Below, one piece after another: positions 10,983-22,980 of a stretch of DNA of 64,000 bases. The notes under the pieces were generated by a model. The model was not told where the DNA came from and did no database searches. It saw only the letters and a program-made list of their open reading frames with translations. The number at the start of each line of letters is the position of its first letter. The first letter of the stretch is position 1. Location of the stretch: contig CM039464.1 of NCBI GenBank assembly GCA_022414725.1, positions 34,291,763 through 34,355,762 on the forward strand, in the 5' to 3' direction. This DNA comes from Microglena sp. YARC. Taxonomy: Eukaryota > Chlorophyta > Chlorophyceae > Chlamydomonadales > Chlamydomonadaceae. The position numbers and the translations under genes were made by a program.

Positions 10983-11415
10983 TGCTGATGATAGGTCCTG
11001 ACAGGAGATCTCAGACTGGCTATGCTGTGCTTGCTGGAGGCTCTGCCTTGTGAACTGGCATGCGCCAAAGGCAACCCACTGTATTGCTGTTAGCTCAGTG
11101 AGGCTGAGTATCAGGCCCTGACTCAGACTGCGCAGGGAGGTGCAATGGTTGAAAAAGTTGAGAAATTGATCTATGGCTGCCTGTGACCCTGAAATGGTGA
11201 CAACTTGGGGTCCTTGAGCTGGGCCAATGATTGTCAGCTGCTCCCTCGCAACAAGCACAATTGATGTCCGTCCATCACTATATTCCAGGAGCTGGTGGAG
11301 GAATGGCCAGGTGGATGTTGCCTATGTTAACACTAAGGACAACTGTGCTGACCCTTCACCAAGCCCCTTGATCCTATGGTGTTCTGGCGTTTCATTCGCA
11401 TGTTTGGAATGACTG
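10983..11415 (+). pseudogene. pol: Copia pol: RNase H and C-terminus
   Basis: DRRSQTGYAVLAGGSAL, NWHAPKATHCIAVSS and an EAEYQALTQTAQGG-like reading across frames correspond to the copia RNase H stretch (RSTSGY, SW, VALSSAEAEYMAL). Downstream GQVDVAYVNTKDNCAD and a frame-shifted TKPL reading match the canonical C-terminal 'T.dQ.ADifTKpL'. The polyprotein ends near 11415. From there to the 3' LTR (11416-11837) is T-rich untranslated sequence; the bases just before the LTR (AGGTGGAG) are a weak polypurine tract. Confidence 0.85.
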
Positions 11416-11837
11416 CTTCTCCTTAAACCAATTTTTTTGGTTAGATGTATTCTAGAATTTTTGGTAACATGTATTCTGGAATTTTGGTTACATTTTAGGG
11501 TTTCTTTGGTTACATTTAGAGTTTTCTTTAAGTTATCAATTGATTGGCATTAGGTTCCTATTCCCGGATCGGGTTTGTCTAATACCGTTGTTACCCGACT
11601 TTTGATATTTAGTTTGCCTCTTCTGTATATCCACTTGGCAAATTGTTTGGTTTTCTTTGCCTTGCTTCATACCTTCCCTTAACACCATTCGGGTTTCATT
11701 TGAAGTTTCTCTCGATTTTTTTTTTTTCCGGAGTTCTTTTGATTTTTTTTTTTTTACTTTGTTAACACATATAGTTCTATGTCACCAGTGCCATAAGGTG
11801 GAGTAGAATATTGTATGTCCCTGTGTCATAGGTGGAG

Positions 11838-12183
11838 TATCAGCCCCATGTATAGAGCGGTGCTCCTTCACGCGTTTTATGACTTTGGTGACTACTTATG
11901 TACTCCTTTAGAACTATCGGCTATCCTGAGCAGCTCCCGTGGGATAAGTTCATCTTGAGATGACTCAGTGGCAAGCTTCCTGTCACCGTACGTCTCCGGT
12001 CTCGATCTGTACCCTGTTAGGTTCCCTGTTTACGCCTCCTTTCACCAACAGGTTTGCACCTTTAATGGGTCCTGCGCTGTGTCTGTAAGCGTTATCCTTG
12101 GGGTCTCCGTGTATAGGATTAGGTGGGTTGTTCCGCTGCGTTTTAATCTACTGTCCACTCTACGGAGTGATTTCAAGCTGATA
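11838..12183 (+). repeat. 3' LTR of the copia element
   Basis: 346 bp, from TATCAGCCCC to AAGCTGATA, followed by the target duplication GTACA. The length excess over the 5' LTR comes from many scattered one- and two-base insertions. Confidence 0.9.
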
Positions 12184-12188
12184 GTACA

Positions 12189-12479
12189 AAATTAGCCCCC
12201 CGTGCCGCACAAGAAATTGCATAAGCAAGGAGGGTCGAAACAAGAAAAGCGAAGCAGGTAAGATCCATACTGCTGGCTCTGCGATATAGAACACCGCTTG
12301 CTACCAATTCCAACCTAAACGCGACCATGCGATCAGGCAATCGGCAGGGAACTCAGATCACCAACCTTGGGCCAGGACCCACATGAAAGACGATTTCTCA
12401 ACCATGCGACCAGGTGACCATGGCAACACCCAAAAATCTAGATCAACCAACACTTGCGTCAATACCACCTGAAGAGACA
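12189..12479. other. Right flank of the copia element, nothing recognised
   Basis: Mixed-composition sequence without repeats or convincing frames. It leads into the minisatellite at 12480. Confidence 0.5.
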
Positions 12480-12945
12480 TGCCACTTGAATCATACCATC
12501 AATACGACCCTTCCACAAACAGCAGGCCCCCACCAAAAGTCCATCATCATAATAAACACACAAGTTCTTCCCCCAAAGAAGCACAAGCCTCTCTCAAAAG
12601 AGCACAAGTCTTCCTCCAAAGAGAACAAAGCCTCATTACAAACGAGCACGAAGTCTTCCTACAAAAGAAGCAACAAGCCTCATTACAAACGAGCACAAGT
12701 CTATCCTACCAGAAGAGGCAAAGCAAGCCTCATTCAGACGAGCACAAGTCTTCTACAAAGAAGCCAACAAGTCATTAATAAACGAGCACAAGTCTTCCTA
12801 CAAGAAAACAAGCTCATTACAACGAGCAATCTCCTACAAAGGAGCAACAAGGCCTTCCTCAAAGAACGACAAATCTTCCACCAAGGAAGTAACAAGCTCC
12901 CACAAAAGGAACAAAGCCCCTCTCACCAAAGCATCAGTTAGAGTA
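12480..12945 (+). repeat. ~45-bp minisatellite
   Basis: Units of 44-47 bp built on GAGCACAAGTCTTCCTCCAA and AGCCTCATTACAAAC repeat about nine times with indels. The plus-strand open frames (Lys/Ser-rich, EHKSS and KENKASL) are consequences of the repeat. Confidence 0.85.
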
Positions 12946-15495
12946 GGCACCCTGGCCCAATATGTACACCCATGTGCAACTAGGTGTGACGAAGAGGATG
13001 GCCCAAAGACCGCCCTGGTAAGTCAACTTGAGCATGTGCCTCAATGGTATCGATTTCTAGTATTTTTCGGTGTGCTCACTTCCCTATGCCTCGGGACGCA
13101 TGGCCCGGGGCTCATACGTATGGAAACATTATAATAGCGGGATGGGGCATTAATCACCACATGCATCTACCTGACCCTGCCAGATGCCCCCCCCCCCTAC
13201 CCCTTAACAGAGCTACTTAGACGTAACAGGGAAGAGGGTAGCAATTTATCTATTAAGGCACGGGAGATGCTCATGTAGAAGACGTGGTCCCCTTGCCGCC
13301 CCCTGCCTTCATCATCGAACCTTCCATGCTATTATATTACCTCCCGGTAACCACCTGCTTGTCATTACCTCATGACTCCCGGGTCATCACCAGCCTTCAT
13401 AACCTCACATTCCTCACTAGCCTATATACACCTCAACCCGCTTGCCTGCCCCCTCACCCCAACCGGTAGCAGAAGGGGTCAGACCTCGCCCCCCTCCATA
13501 CCCCCTCTACCCCCGCCCACCCCTATTATGGAACTCAAGTATTCGACCTCTGCCAGGCGCCCACTTCAATAATAGCCAACTTGGGGTCCCAGGCCACCCA
13601 ACAGCCTCCCCCACCCAGCCATCCCCCACCAGCCTAAACACATCCAGATTTTTCCAACTGCCCACCCCCCCCACCCCACGTGCTAGAGGAGGAGACCATA
13701 CCCCTCTTCCCCCTTCCCTCTCTCTCCCCTCCCAACCCCACCTCCCATTACTTGGGGAACCCCAAGCACTATTAATTTCTGCCAGATCCCACGCCATAAA
13801 TTACCTTACCGTAGGAGGTCCGTACATAGAACCCCTAGCTATCCTCGCATTACGCTGATTCACCTCCACAACCAGCCGCCGTTAGAATTAGGGACGAGCA
13901 CTACACAACTGACACGGCCAGGGCAACTTCTCAGTCCCCCCTGCTTAAGCTCCTTCTGATCTACACCACCCCATTGTAGCATCCTCACCCCGTGTATAAC
14001 CCCCCCTTACCACCCCCTGCTCAGCTTCCCCTTCCTAACCATTGGACACCGAGAGACTACCCAAGGCATCATGCCGGGCAGCACAAAGGAACAGATATTA
14101 GAGCGCCTCCACCCCCACCAGGCATGCATACTCAACTTCAGCACGTATTGGGCCATGCAGCCCACAATCAAACACTTCCAGGGTGAGTGGGATTGATAGG
14201 GACTCTCTCAAACACCCAACCCATTTCTTCCTGAACACCCTCGTAAATGGGCGAGCATCCAGGGCCACACCTAGTACACTAACAACCAGGACAAACCCAG
14301 ATGAAGCATGGCTAGATTCACAACCCCATCAACCCTATGGGAGACCTCCCGGAGGACCCCATGGAGAAGGACCCAAGCCACCACCCCCCCCCGCCGTTAC
14401 AAAACAACCCAGACCAGCCACCGCCACCAAATCTCCAGTATTGAACCCCAAATCGATCAACTGCCAAATACACTCCATCAACAGGTTACCTGGCGTACAA
14501 AGCTTCTTGATCTTGACAAGAATCCTAGGACTTTTCTGTAAAATTAAGAACACTCATGTTGCGCAACTATTACGTGCCAACAATGGACCCTAGAAGGCAC
14601 TTATGACAGTCTCACTGGTAACTATTTCTAGGCAATCGTTATTAATTTCTACCTTTGTTCCAAACCAAATCTCACCTTGGCCTCCTTACTAAGCACACAA
14701 CCAAGAGTAATTCCCACCAATTAGCCCCCACACAGAAATCGCAGGGACTTCACTACCTACTCTGAAGGTACACTGCTGGCAGCTCACAATGCAGATCCCT
14801 TACAACGCCATCCCTATCAAACCTGCTCTTGCTTCCTCCTACATTATCAACTCTGGATATGGACATGCTAAGGCCATTAAGCAACTGGACGGTGAGTGGT
14901 GAGATATGAACTCTTAAGGCCCCTTCCCTGAAGCCTCCTGACTGGCCAACATCTTCAAGCGGCACCATTACCACCCTTACAGACACAATCTGGACAACCC
15001 TGCCCTCAACTTTCCAGCCTGAACTTTATATGAACCAAACAACCCCAACTCAAACTATCATTATAGACCTAACCTACCACCTCTTACTACAATGCTACCG
15101 ACTCCCAGAAACCAGATAGTTCTTACAGACCAGATGGATTTACAAGACTCCTCACAACTTCAACAACTTCCTCTCAGACCTTCCACACCCTACAGATCAC
15201 ATTCACCCCTGCAATCCTACAGAGCCCCCACTCCTACAGAACACTGTAGACCTTGTCTCTGTCCATGATGGGAGCCTCCCAAATCTAAGAAACCTTTAAA
15301 AGAACCGTCCTACCCGTTGCAACCCACTTTCCTCCACTATCAAAACTCTACACATAACATCACCGACCACCAAAACAACACCCAGGGATTACAACTCAAC
15401 CTCCCAAGACTTAACCTTCCTATCACTACTAGACCAGCCATACCCGACAGCAACAAGATGCCGCCATAGCAGAATTCTTTCTCTCCTTTGTTTTT
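12946..15495 (+). mobile_element. C-rich block left of the gap, probable transposon remnant (sense +)
   Basis: The plus strand is strongly C-rich with few G, and broken plus frames are Pro/Thr/His-rich. At 14437-14537 it is homologous to the reverse complement of 18593-18692. Shared words include ACTCCAT, CATACAAAGC/CGTACAAAGC and ATCCTAG; peptide readings are QIHSINRLP and QIHSIQRLP. Left and right blocks are therefore members of one family in inverted orientation. The strand-asymmetric composition is typical of some retroelement families, but I find no reliable reverse transcriptase motif. The family stays open. Confidence 0.5.
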
Positions 15496-16495
15496 NNNNN
15501 NNNNNNNNNNNNNNNNNNNNNNNNNNNNNNNNNNNNNNNNNNNNNNNNNNNNNNNNNNNNNNNNNNNNNNNNNNNNNNNNNNNNNNNNNNNNNNNNNNNN
15601 NNNNNNNNNNNNNNNNNNNNNNNNNNNNNNNNNNNNNNNNNNNNNNNNNNNNNNNNNNNNNNNNNNNNNNNNNNNNNNNNNNNNNNNNNNNNNNNNNNNN
15701 NNNNNNNNNNNNNNNNNNNNNNNNNNNNNNNNNNNNNNNNNNNNNNNNNNNNNNNNNNNNNNNNNNNNNNNNNNNNNNNNNNNNNNNNNNNNNNNNNNNN
15801 NNNNNNNNNNNNNNNNNNNNNNNNNNNNNNNNNNNNNNNNNNNNNNNNNNNNNNNNNNNNNNNNNNNNNNNNNNNNNNNNNNNNNNNNNNNNNNNNNNNN
15901 NNNNNNNNNNNNNNNNNNNNNNNNNNNNNNNNNNNNNNNNNNNNNNNNNNNNNNNNNNNNNNNNNNNNNNNNNNNNNNNNNNNNNNNNNNNNNNNNNNNN
16001 NNNNNNNNNNNNNNNNNNNNNNNNNNNNNNNNNNNNNNNNNNNNNNNNNNNNNNNNNNNNNNNNNNNNNNNNNNNNNNNNNNNNNNNNNNNNNNNNNNNN
16101 NNNNNNNNNNNNNNNNNNNNNNNNNNNNNNNNNNNNNNNNNNNNNNNNNNNNNNNNNNNNNNNNNNNNNNNNNNNNNNNNNNNNNNNNNNNNNNNNNNNN
16201 NNNNNNNNNNNNNNNNNNNNNNNNNNNNNNNNNNNNNNNNNNNNNNNNNNNNNNNNNNNNNNNNNNNNNNNNNNNNNNNNNNNNNNNNNNNNNNNNNNNN
16301 NNNNNNNNNNNNNNNNNNNNNNNNNNNNNNNNNNNNNNNNNNNNNNNNNNNNNNNNNNNNNNNNNNNNNNNNNNNNNNNNNNNNNNNNNNNNNNNNNNNN
16401 NNNNNNNNNNNNNNNNNNNNNNNNNNNNNNNNNNNNNNNNNNNNNNNNNNNNNNNNNNNNNNNNNNNNNNNNNNNNNNNNNNNNNNNNNNNNNNN
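15496..16495. other. Assembly gap, exactly 1000 N
   Basis: A run of exactly 1000 N, which suggests a placeholder or rounded gap size. It lies between two inverted homologous blocks, a configuration that commonly breaks assemblies. Open frames that span it are artefacts. Confidence 0.99.
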
Positions 16496-19400
16496 TAAGG
16501 TGATCGCCATTACTGTTGACGGTCTTGCTGAAGTAGAGTCATCCAGAGTGACACTACCCACATCCTTAAAACTGCACTGGATTGAATGTGAGATGGTCAG
16601 TCCCTTTCTTCCTGCGCAAGGAAGTACCTCGAGAAGTTTGCAGCGATTCTAAAATCGATTACGTCAGTGGAGCTTCTACGAATTCTGGTGACATATTCGA
16701 GTAGGTGATAAGCTTGCCTAGTTTTCAATCTTTGTTCTGATTGTTTAATTGAGAGAGGAAGAGCCTAGAGGTAGGTGTAGTGACTTGGTTGGACAAAGTA
16801 CGGCAAGTAGGGGAAGCAGAGTGAGTGAGGTCTGTTGCTCAATGATGTGTGGATACTAGCAGGCTGTGCCCATTTGGTGGCTGCTTTATGGTGTGGGTCC
16901 CGTAGGGTTGGTGATGATGCAGGATATCATCAATCGACGACTGTGATAGGGGGGTGTTGTTGCTGCAGTAGAAAAATAATGTGTGAAGTTTGGTTTGCTT
17001 GTGGATGATACAGGTTGAGAAATGTGTATGCTGTGAGAATGTCATCTGGAATATTTGGTTAGACTGTGCTTCTGTCTAGTTGGTGTGCATGTGCATTCCA
17101 GTCCGCTGCTAGGATGTAGTGTGGTGGATTTTCTCAGTAATGTGGTGGATGTAGATATAGAGATGTGGCTCTCTTTTGAGGCATTGTTACAGGGATGGTA
17201 GAGCCGCAAGGACATGGGGTTACTGTGTTTTATGGTTTGTGGTTAATTGTCCGAGAGAGTTCGATGGAGTCATGATTGACTGGGGTGAGCCAGTGACTGT
17301 TTCCTGATTAGTGTAGAGACCACCTGCTGAGGGGGTGACTACTCTCTGTCAGGGCTGGTAGCTTTGAGAGTAGTTTCGCTGTTGTTGGTGGAAGTGAATA
17401 ATCATGCATGTGCATGATTTAATCAATGTTTAGGAATGGATTTCCTGTGTGAGAGTAGTTTTGGTTTCAAGTGAGAATATTATAAGTTTTATCCCGTGGA
17501 TCTAATTGATCATAGATGACTTCTCAGGAGGATCCAATTCCCCTGCATCTGAATAGTAAGTGATGTTGTTCATTAAAAGAATGTGCTCACCTGCTTTGGA
17601 CAGGGGTGTCTGAGTTTGTTCAGAATATTTAGGCTTACGACTTCTCGGTGAGTGGCTTGGTAGTGCTGATGACTGCTGCTTCTTGGCTGGGGGGGGCTCC
17701 AGCGGATCCAAGGTCTGTCTGACTTGTGTATTCAAGGGATGTTAGGCCTGCTGGGTGGGAGCCTTGGCTGTATTGGGAGGAAGGTCACTTCGTGACCAGT
17801 TTTTTGTGGATGGTGGTTTTCTTGATTTTTTAGGTTTTTGGTAGAGGTGGTAGGGTTTCTTATGCTGTTTGGTGTGGGATTCATTCTGCAGATACTAGAT
17901 AGATAACATCAAATCTTACGTCTGTGGTGTTTCAGTGTGTATTTTGAGTGTAGGAGATTGTTGTGATCTGGTGGTGAAGGTGTAAGTTGGTGTAATGTGT
18001 TGTATCTGTTGAGGAGTCGTCTGGAATGGTTATCATTGTATTAAGGGTGGGGATTGGTTGGATCAAAATAGAAGACTCAGGTTGAAAATATGGATAGACC
18101 ATAGGAAGGAGGGTGTAGCCTGGCTAAAGAAGCTGAGATGCACCCCTCGTGGAGTGGTGCCATATTGGGGGGTTAGGATGGTGAGGATCCAGAGAAGTTC
18201 AGAGTCAAGGTGTGTACCTCGATTTATTTTTGATTAATTGTGATAGTGATTGCATAGGACCATAGCCAATTGGACCGAGTAGTGGCAGTAATGAATTTGG
18301 TGGCTATTCATATGGAATTCTGCTAAGAATTTGTTGTTTGGTGCTTAACCGAGTATGGTGCGTCTTTCATAGTTTTTCTTCCCAAGTGTAGGGAATGAGG
18401 TGTGAGTGGTGTGTATGGGTAGGTTCCTGTGGTCTGACCAGTATCCAGTGCAGTCTGCCTGGTGAAGGTGTAAGTAAGTTCAAAGTAGGGCATCTATTAG
18501 TAGTTTCTCCAGAGGGTATTGATGAAAATATGAATCGCAATACCTACAGTGATTATCAGTGCTCTAGTGACTTGATAGTGTGGCAGTTTGTAGCAAAGTC
18601 TAGGATCTTAGGTTGATATCCATGGCTTTGTATGACAGGTAGGCGTTGAATGGAGTGAATTTGCAGTGGAGGCGTGTTTGGCTTCCAGTATGGCAACTCA
18701 GACTTACTTTGTAGCGTCTGCTTCCTCTGGGGTCTCACCTCCTATGAGGTGCGGGGTGTAGGAGGAGTGGAGAGGGGGGCAGCTGTACGGGTAACTTTTA
18801 CTGGCTGTGAGCATCTTCTGAGTGTCGTGAGCTGAAGAGTGAGAGCAGAGAGATAGAGGAAGAGTGCAGCCAAGTATATCTGTTACAGGTTGTAAAATCT
18901 CACACGGAAGTGGCAGCCTGTGCCTTTGGTCTGGCAGGCGACTATGATAAGGAGCACACGTCATGAGGGGCTCGATAGGCATGTTTTATTTTCCCTTTCT
19001 TGTTGCTCTTTGCTATGGATGCTTTCAACTTGAGACAGTGGGTAGATGCTGATAAGAGAGGAAAGCTAGGAGGGAGCAGTGCTGTTATCCACCAGAGGTC
19101 AGGCGGGGGTTGCACTTCCTGTGTCCCTTGCTAGGTGTGGCTTTAGGGATGGCCTTGTGGCCTTTGTGGGCTGGCAACACTGGTGGAGGTGAGTTGTTTG
19201 ACTGTGTTGTTCGGCTTTTTGGTGGCATAGGGATGCAGATGTAGCAAGGTACTTAGGGTTTGGTTTGTTGGGGTTTACCTTGAGAGTAGCTGTTTGGAGG
19301 AAGCTGCTGTCATTTTCCATTCAAGGGTCTGCTGGGTGTTTGCAGTGCTCACTGTGATGGATGCTCAAAGATGTCATCAACATTAGCGGCTCGTAGGGTG

Positions 19401-22245
19401 CAGGTGGCCAGGCTGCCGGTGGTTCAGGGTTGCAGTGGATTGAGGAAGCATGTAAACAATGGCCTCTGGTAGGTAGGTGAAGTGGATACTCGGGGGGTGT
19501 CATCAGGGAGGTTGAGAAGCTTCCATTGGTCCAGTCACCCTTGGTGTGGGGTGTCAAGGGGGACCTTCTCCGTGCGGAATTCTTGGAGATTCTCGTATAC
19601 TGAATCATCCAAGTGGCCGGCAGTTCCAGATTATGCACTGGTGGCTTGGTTCATGGCAGGGTAGTAGGTCAGGAGGAAGGAGGGCCTGAGGTGTAGGTAG
19701 AGCCAGCAGAATGGAGGATGCTCTGGTGGAGAGGAAGGTTAATCAGGACTAGTAGTCTTTTAAAGAGTGAGGTGATGCCTGGTTGGCTTTCGTTTGACCT
19801 GGTGATTAAGGATCAATGTAAGTGGAGGGGGATGCGTCCGCTGGTGAGCACAGGAGTTGTTAAGTTGTAGAGCATGGTGCAATATAGCTGCAGATCTTTC
19901 CTGGAATGATGTACAAGTTGGTGAGTGTAGGTGATCAATCAAGCGCACTCCAGCTCTTGGGAACATCCTCTGATAGAGTAGCGAGGTAGTGACTGTTGGA
20001 TTCATGATGGCTTGGTGAGTTCAAGGGGTCTTAGAAGGTTGAAAGACTGGTCAGTCTTCAAGATCACTGAGCATTGGTGGCATCATGAGGGTGATGGTGA
20101 GAGGGACTGATGAGAGAGCTGTGATGGCCATCCTATGATGTGAGGGGGAGCAGGGATCAATGGACTCCTTGAATTGCGGGATGTGGCGCCACAAGGTGGT
20201 GAAGTCTGTTTGTCGTGCGATGGTCTCTAAACCATCATGAAGTTTGGAGGTGAGTTATGCAATGTAATGGTGGGAACTTGGTTCTGTGTTAATCAGGCAA
20301 CTGAGAGATGACATCGGGAGCTTCACAAGCAGTTGGGTTTGTCTTCTTGCTTCGATGTTCCTCAGTCGGAGTGCATGTAGTTCAGAGCTCGGCGAACCTC
20401 CTCGAATGAAAAAGGAAGTCCGATGGTAATCAGGGGGGGATAGTCACTGGACATGAGAAGCTGAGGGAGAAGTGAGGGAGAGAAGTAAGTATAATTTGGG
20501 GGGTTTCGTGTGACTCTGCATCATCTTGCGGATCTTCTGCTTCTTGGCCCTTGACAGGCCTTTTTGGGGAAGCGGCATGGATCATAGGCAGGGGCATCTA
20601 GAGTTGGAAGAGGGGTGTGGAGATCAGTAGACTTCTGTGCCCTGTGCTTCTGTATAAATGGCTATGTGCACCCCCCTTCAGCTAGGGGGTCTGGAGATGC
20701 CCCTGGGGCTGGTGGGCTGTGCAGGGTTGGTTGTTCTGCCGGGGGGATAGTGGGGAGTGGTACAAGTGTTTGTGGAGTTGCAGGCTGCAGTGGTTGCTCT
20801 GAGAGGACACTTCCACTGGAGTATGGGTGGAGGATCCTGGCCCTGCTGACAAACATCAATGATTGCCAGGCAGGGTTTCTGGGTGGACCTGCCCAGAGGA
20901 GGTAAGTCTAGTGATGATGTTGGCTGCTAGAGATGGTGCCCTTGGATAGAGGCTCTCACTGTCTTCAATATTGACTAAAGATTTTCAGGGAATGAGGTGG
21001 TTGGTGTTTACTAGAGGGGTGAGAGTGGGTACCCCTGTCTCAAGGTTTCTGCTTTTGGATAGGACTGCAAAGTTGCATGCAGGTGTTTGATAGTCAGGAG
21101 GGGAGTTTGTGCAGGTGAGTGGCATGAATGTGGACTGTTACTTTCCACTCTACAAGGTGTAGTAGGGGTGCTGCGGACTTGATCGACATGCTTCTCACTG
21201 ATGTCGCCAGCCAGTATGCAGGGGCATCTGGCGGAATGCTGCGTTGACATGCCTAGCAACAGAGCCAGGGGTGGTGCAAAGCCAAGGGCATTTGTCAGGG
21301 AAGAAGCCGGGGTTAGGCCTGTTGGTAAGCCTATGCTGGTGGTGTTAGCAAACAATGCTCTCCAGACCCTTGATAATCTTGGATCTTGGGGAATGCCGGG
21401 ATGGGTAAGGTCAGTACAAACTGTTTGGTCGCTCAGCTCGGCCGCCGTTTAAGGGGTCGATGTTGTGGATAGACTGATTCGTGCGTTGGGTGACGAGAGG
21501 GTGGGTGGTTGCGTTAATTTCTCCGTGGGTCTCATAGGCTCGGCATGGGGCTCGCTGTTTTTTTTGTTAAATGGTGAGCATCCAGGAAGAAGTGGCCTTG
21601 CGCGGTGAATCCTCGGGGGGGGTAGAAGGGAGACGTCCCCTCTGGATTCGAGCACAGGCTTGGTGCCACTGAGACCTGTCGAGGAGATATTGTTATTTGC
21701 GAGGTTTCGGGATAGCGCCGTCAGGTTATGCTTTCCATTTTGGGGCTGCCCGTCAGGCTTTTGCCCCCCATTGAATCTGCAGGAATTCAATAGGACTCTC
21801 ACCTTCGCCGCGGATGGACGGTATTATCCCAGTAAGGTGGAATTGGGGGAGATGTTGGTTTGGATGGAGTGTGTTGTTGCAGAGCAGGAGACGCAGCGTG
21901 GTCGGATGGAGGTTGAGGGTCGGTGCGTGAGTACAGTCGTACTGGGGAGGCACGACTCGTAGTTCTCACCTGTGAGGAGCATTGGATTCTGGTAATGGCC
22001 ATATCCAGGCAGCATAGTATCCGTTGGAGGTGGGTTGGGGGCTTGAGAGTTGCAAGTGTTGCGGTGTAGGAAGGCTGTGCTTGTTAGGAGGATAAGAAGG
22101 ACGACTGTGGATCGTCGCGTTGGAGATGAAACTTTTCCATAGTAGGGTTTGGTGGTGGTTTTTGAATGTTTGATGCTGGAGCACCAAACCTCGTGAGATG
22201 ATATTTTTTTATGGTGGGCAGGCATTCGTCGCGAGGGTAGTGACG
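16496..22245 (-). mobile_element. G-rich block right of the gap, probable transposon remnant (sense -)
   Basis: 5.7 kb whose plus strand is G/T-rich, so the likely sense strand is minus. Short broken minus frames occupy most of it (17502-17735, 18704-18982, 19099-19638, 21011-21355, 21449-22225). The frame at 21011-21355 contains CPCILAGDISEKHVDQVRS, which faintly recalls the 'GDFN' region of LINE endonucleases; this is a guess. Homology to the left block is visible at 18593-18692. No complete domain is seen and no host gene is apparent. Confidence 0.45.
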
Positions 22246-22249
22246 ATCT

Positions 22250-22740
22250 TAGTGGGATTTGGTATGCAGTGCCCCATCCTGGAATACTCTGTATAGCAGG
22301 TGTTCCAGGATCGTTCGCGACAGCGTGTCCGCTCGAAACGTGCGGTGTTGTTTCTTCGTTGATTGGTGTCAGATTTGGTTAATCCGCCCGGGTATGGGGA
22401 TTTGGTGGTATAGAATTTGGTTGGGTGATGCTGGCAGTGGCGTTGGGCGCTTTTGATATTCCCTACCTTTCCCATGGGTTTGCTGCGCTCTGGTGCTTCC
22501 AGAGCGCTGCTTCCCTGGATTCGAAACTTGCTGCTCGCCGACAATTGAGATGGATCACTTTGGAGGAGGTGGATGGTGGGAGCGTGACTCTGAGATGGGG
22601 GCACATTGCTCCATTTCCCTCGCGGGGTGTGATCGTTACAAAGCCTAGCGTCGCGGCATTCCGAATCCAGTGTTCCGCTCAATGCGGAGGAAGTAGCGCC
22701 TACGAAATTTGCTCCTCGAAGCGTTTGTCGGTTATACGTT
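22250..22740 (+). pseudogene. Tyrosine-recombinase-like fragment, copy B
   Basis: From about 22350 this repeats 1-380. A plus frame from 22425 reads MMLAVALGAF, LAARRQLRWITLEE, GGSVTLRW and SRGVIVTKPSVAAFRI. It then reads GSSAYEICSSKRLSVI, which looks like the central to C-terminal part of a tyrosine recombinase. The copy is cut at 22745 by a Ty3/gypsy LTR, and copy A diverges at the equivalent base (TCGGTTATA), so both copies share the same right limit or the insertion came later. Confidence 0.4.
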
Positions 22741-22744
22741 ATAC

Positions 22745-22861
22745 TGTGACGAGCCATATAAGCACCGGCTAATATGCTCTAAGGCAGACAATATTAGGGA
22801 TCATTCCCCTATCATCTCGTTGAACACTTCTGTGTTTGTTAAGACGTATTCATACGTCACA
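22745..22861 (+). repeat. 5' LTR, shortened
   Basis: 117 bp, TGTGACGAGCC to ACGTCACA. It corresponds to the right half (24817-24931) of the 241-bp 3' LTR. The missing 126 bp lie between two copies of TGTGACG that are both present in the 3' LTR, so a deletion at a 7-bp repeat explains it exactly. Confidence 0.88.
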
Positions 22862-22863
22862 GT

Positions 22864-22880
22864 TGGTTTCGAGAGCCTGA
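22864..22880 (+). promoter_or_regulatory. Putative tRNA primer-binding site
   Basis: TGGTTTCGAGAGCCTGA starts three bases inside the 5' LTR. TGG complements the CCA end of a tRNA, and the remainder would pair with an acceptor stem and T-arm. The matching tRNA was not identified. Confidence 0.55.
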
Positions 22881-22980
22881 TCTCCTTTTTCACGCTAACC
22901 TTTCCCTACTCGCAGCTCAACACGGCTCAACACCCTCACCGCGGGACCTTACTTTCCGCTGCGCCCTCCGCCCACCCACC

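Larger units (their letters stand above)
5178..12183 (+). mobile_element. Ty1/copia-type LTR retrotransposon, decayed
   Basis: A 7-kb element with two LTRs of 324 and 346 bp, bounded by a perfect 5-bp duplication GTACA (5173-5177 and 12184-12188). Domain order is Gag with zinc knuckle, protease (DSGA), integrase (HHCC, then the DDE core), reverse transcriptase, RNase H. Integrase before RT defines the Ty1/copia class. All domains are recognisable but frames are broken repeatedly, so it cannot encode a functional polyprotein as assembled. LTR divergence is moderate, mostly single-base indels; some of these may be sequencing error, since the TSD is perfect. Confidence 0.93.

Noticed and set aside
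13507..13858. Overlapping plus and minus frames in the C-rich block as genes
   Set aside because: Strong base skew lowers stop-codon frequency; no motif, start context or splice sites supports either strand.
15389..16561. Open frames of 336-390 codons across the N run
   Set aside because: They consist of unknown residues over the 1000-N gap and are artefacts.
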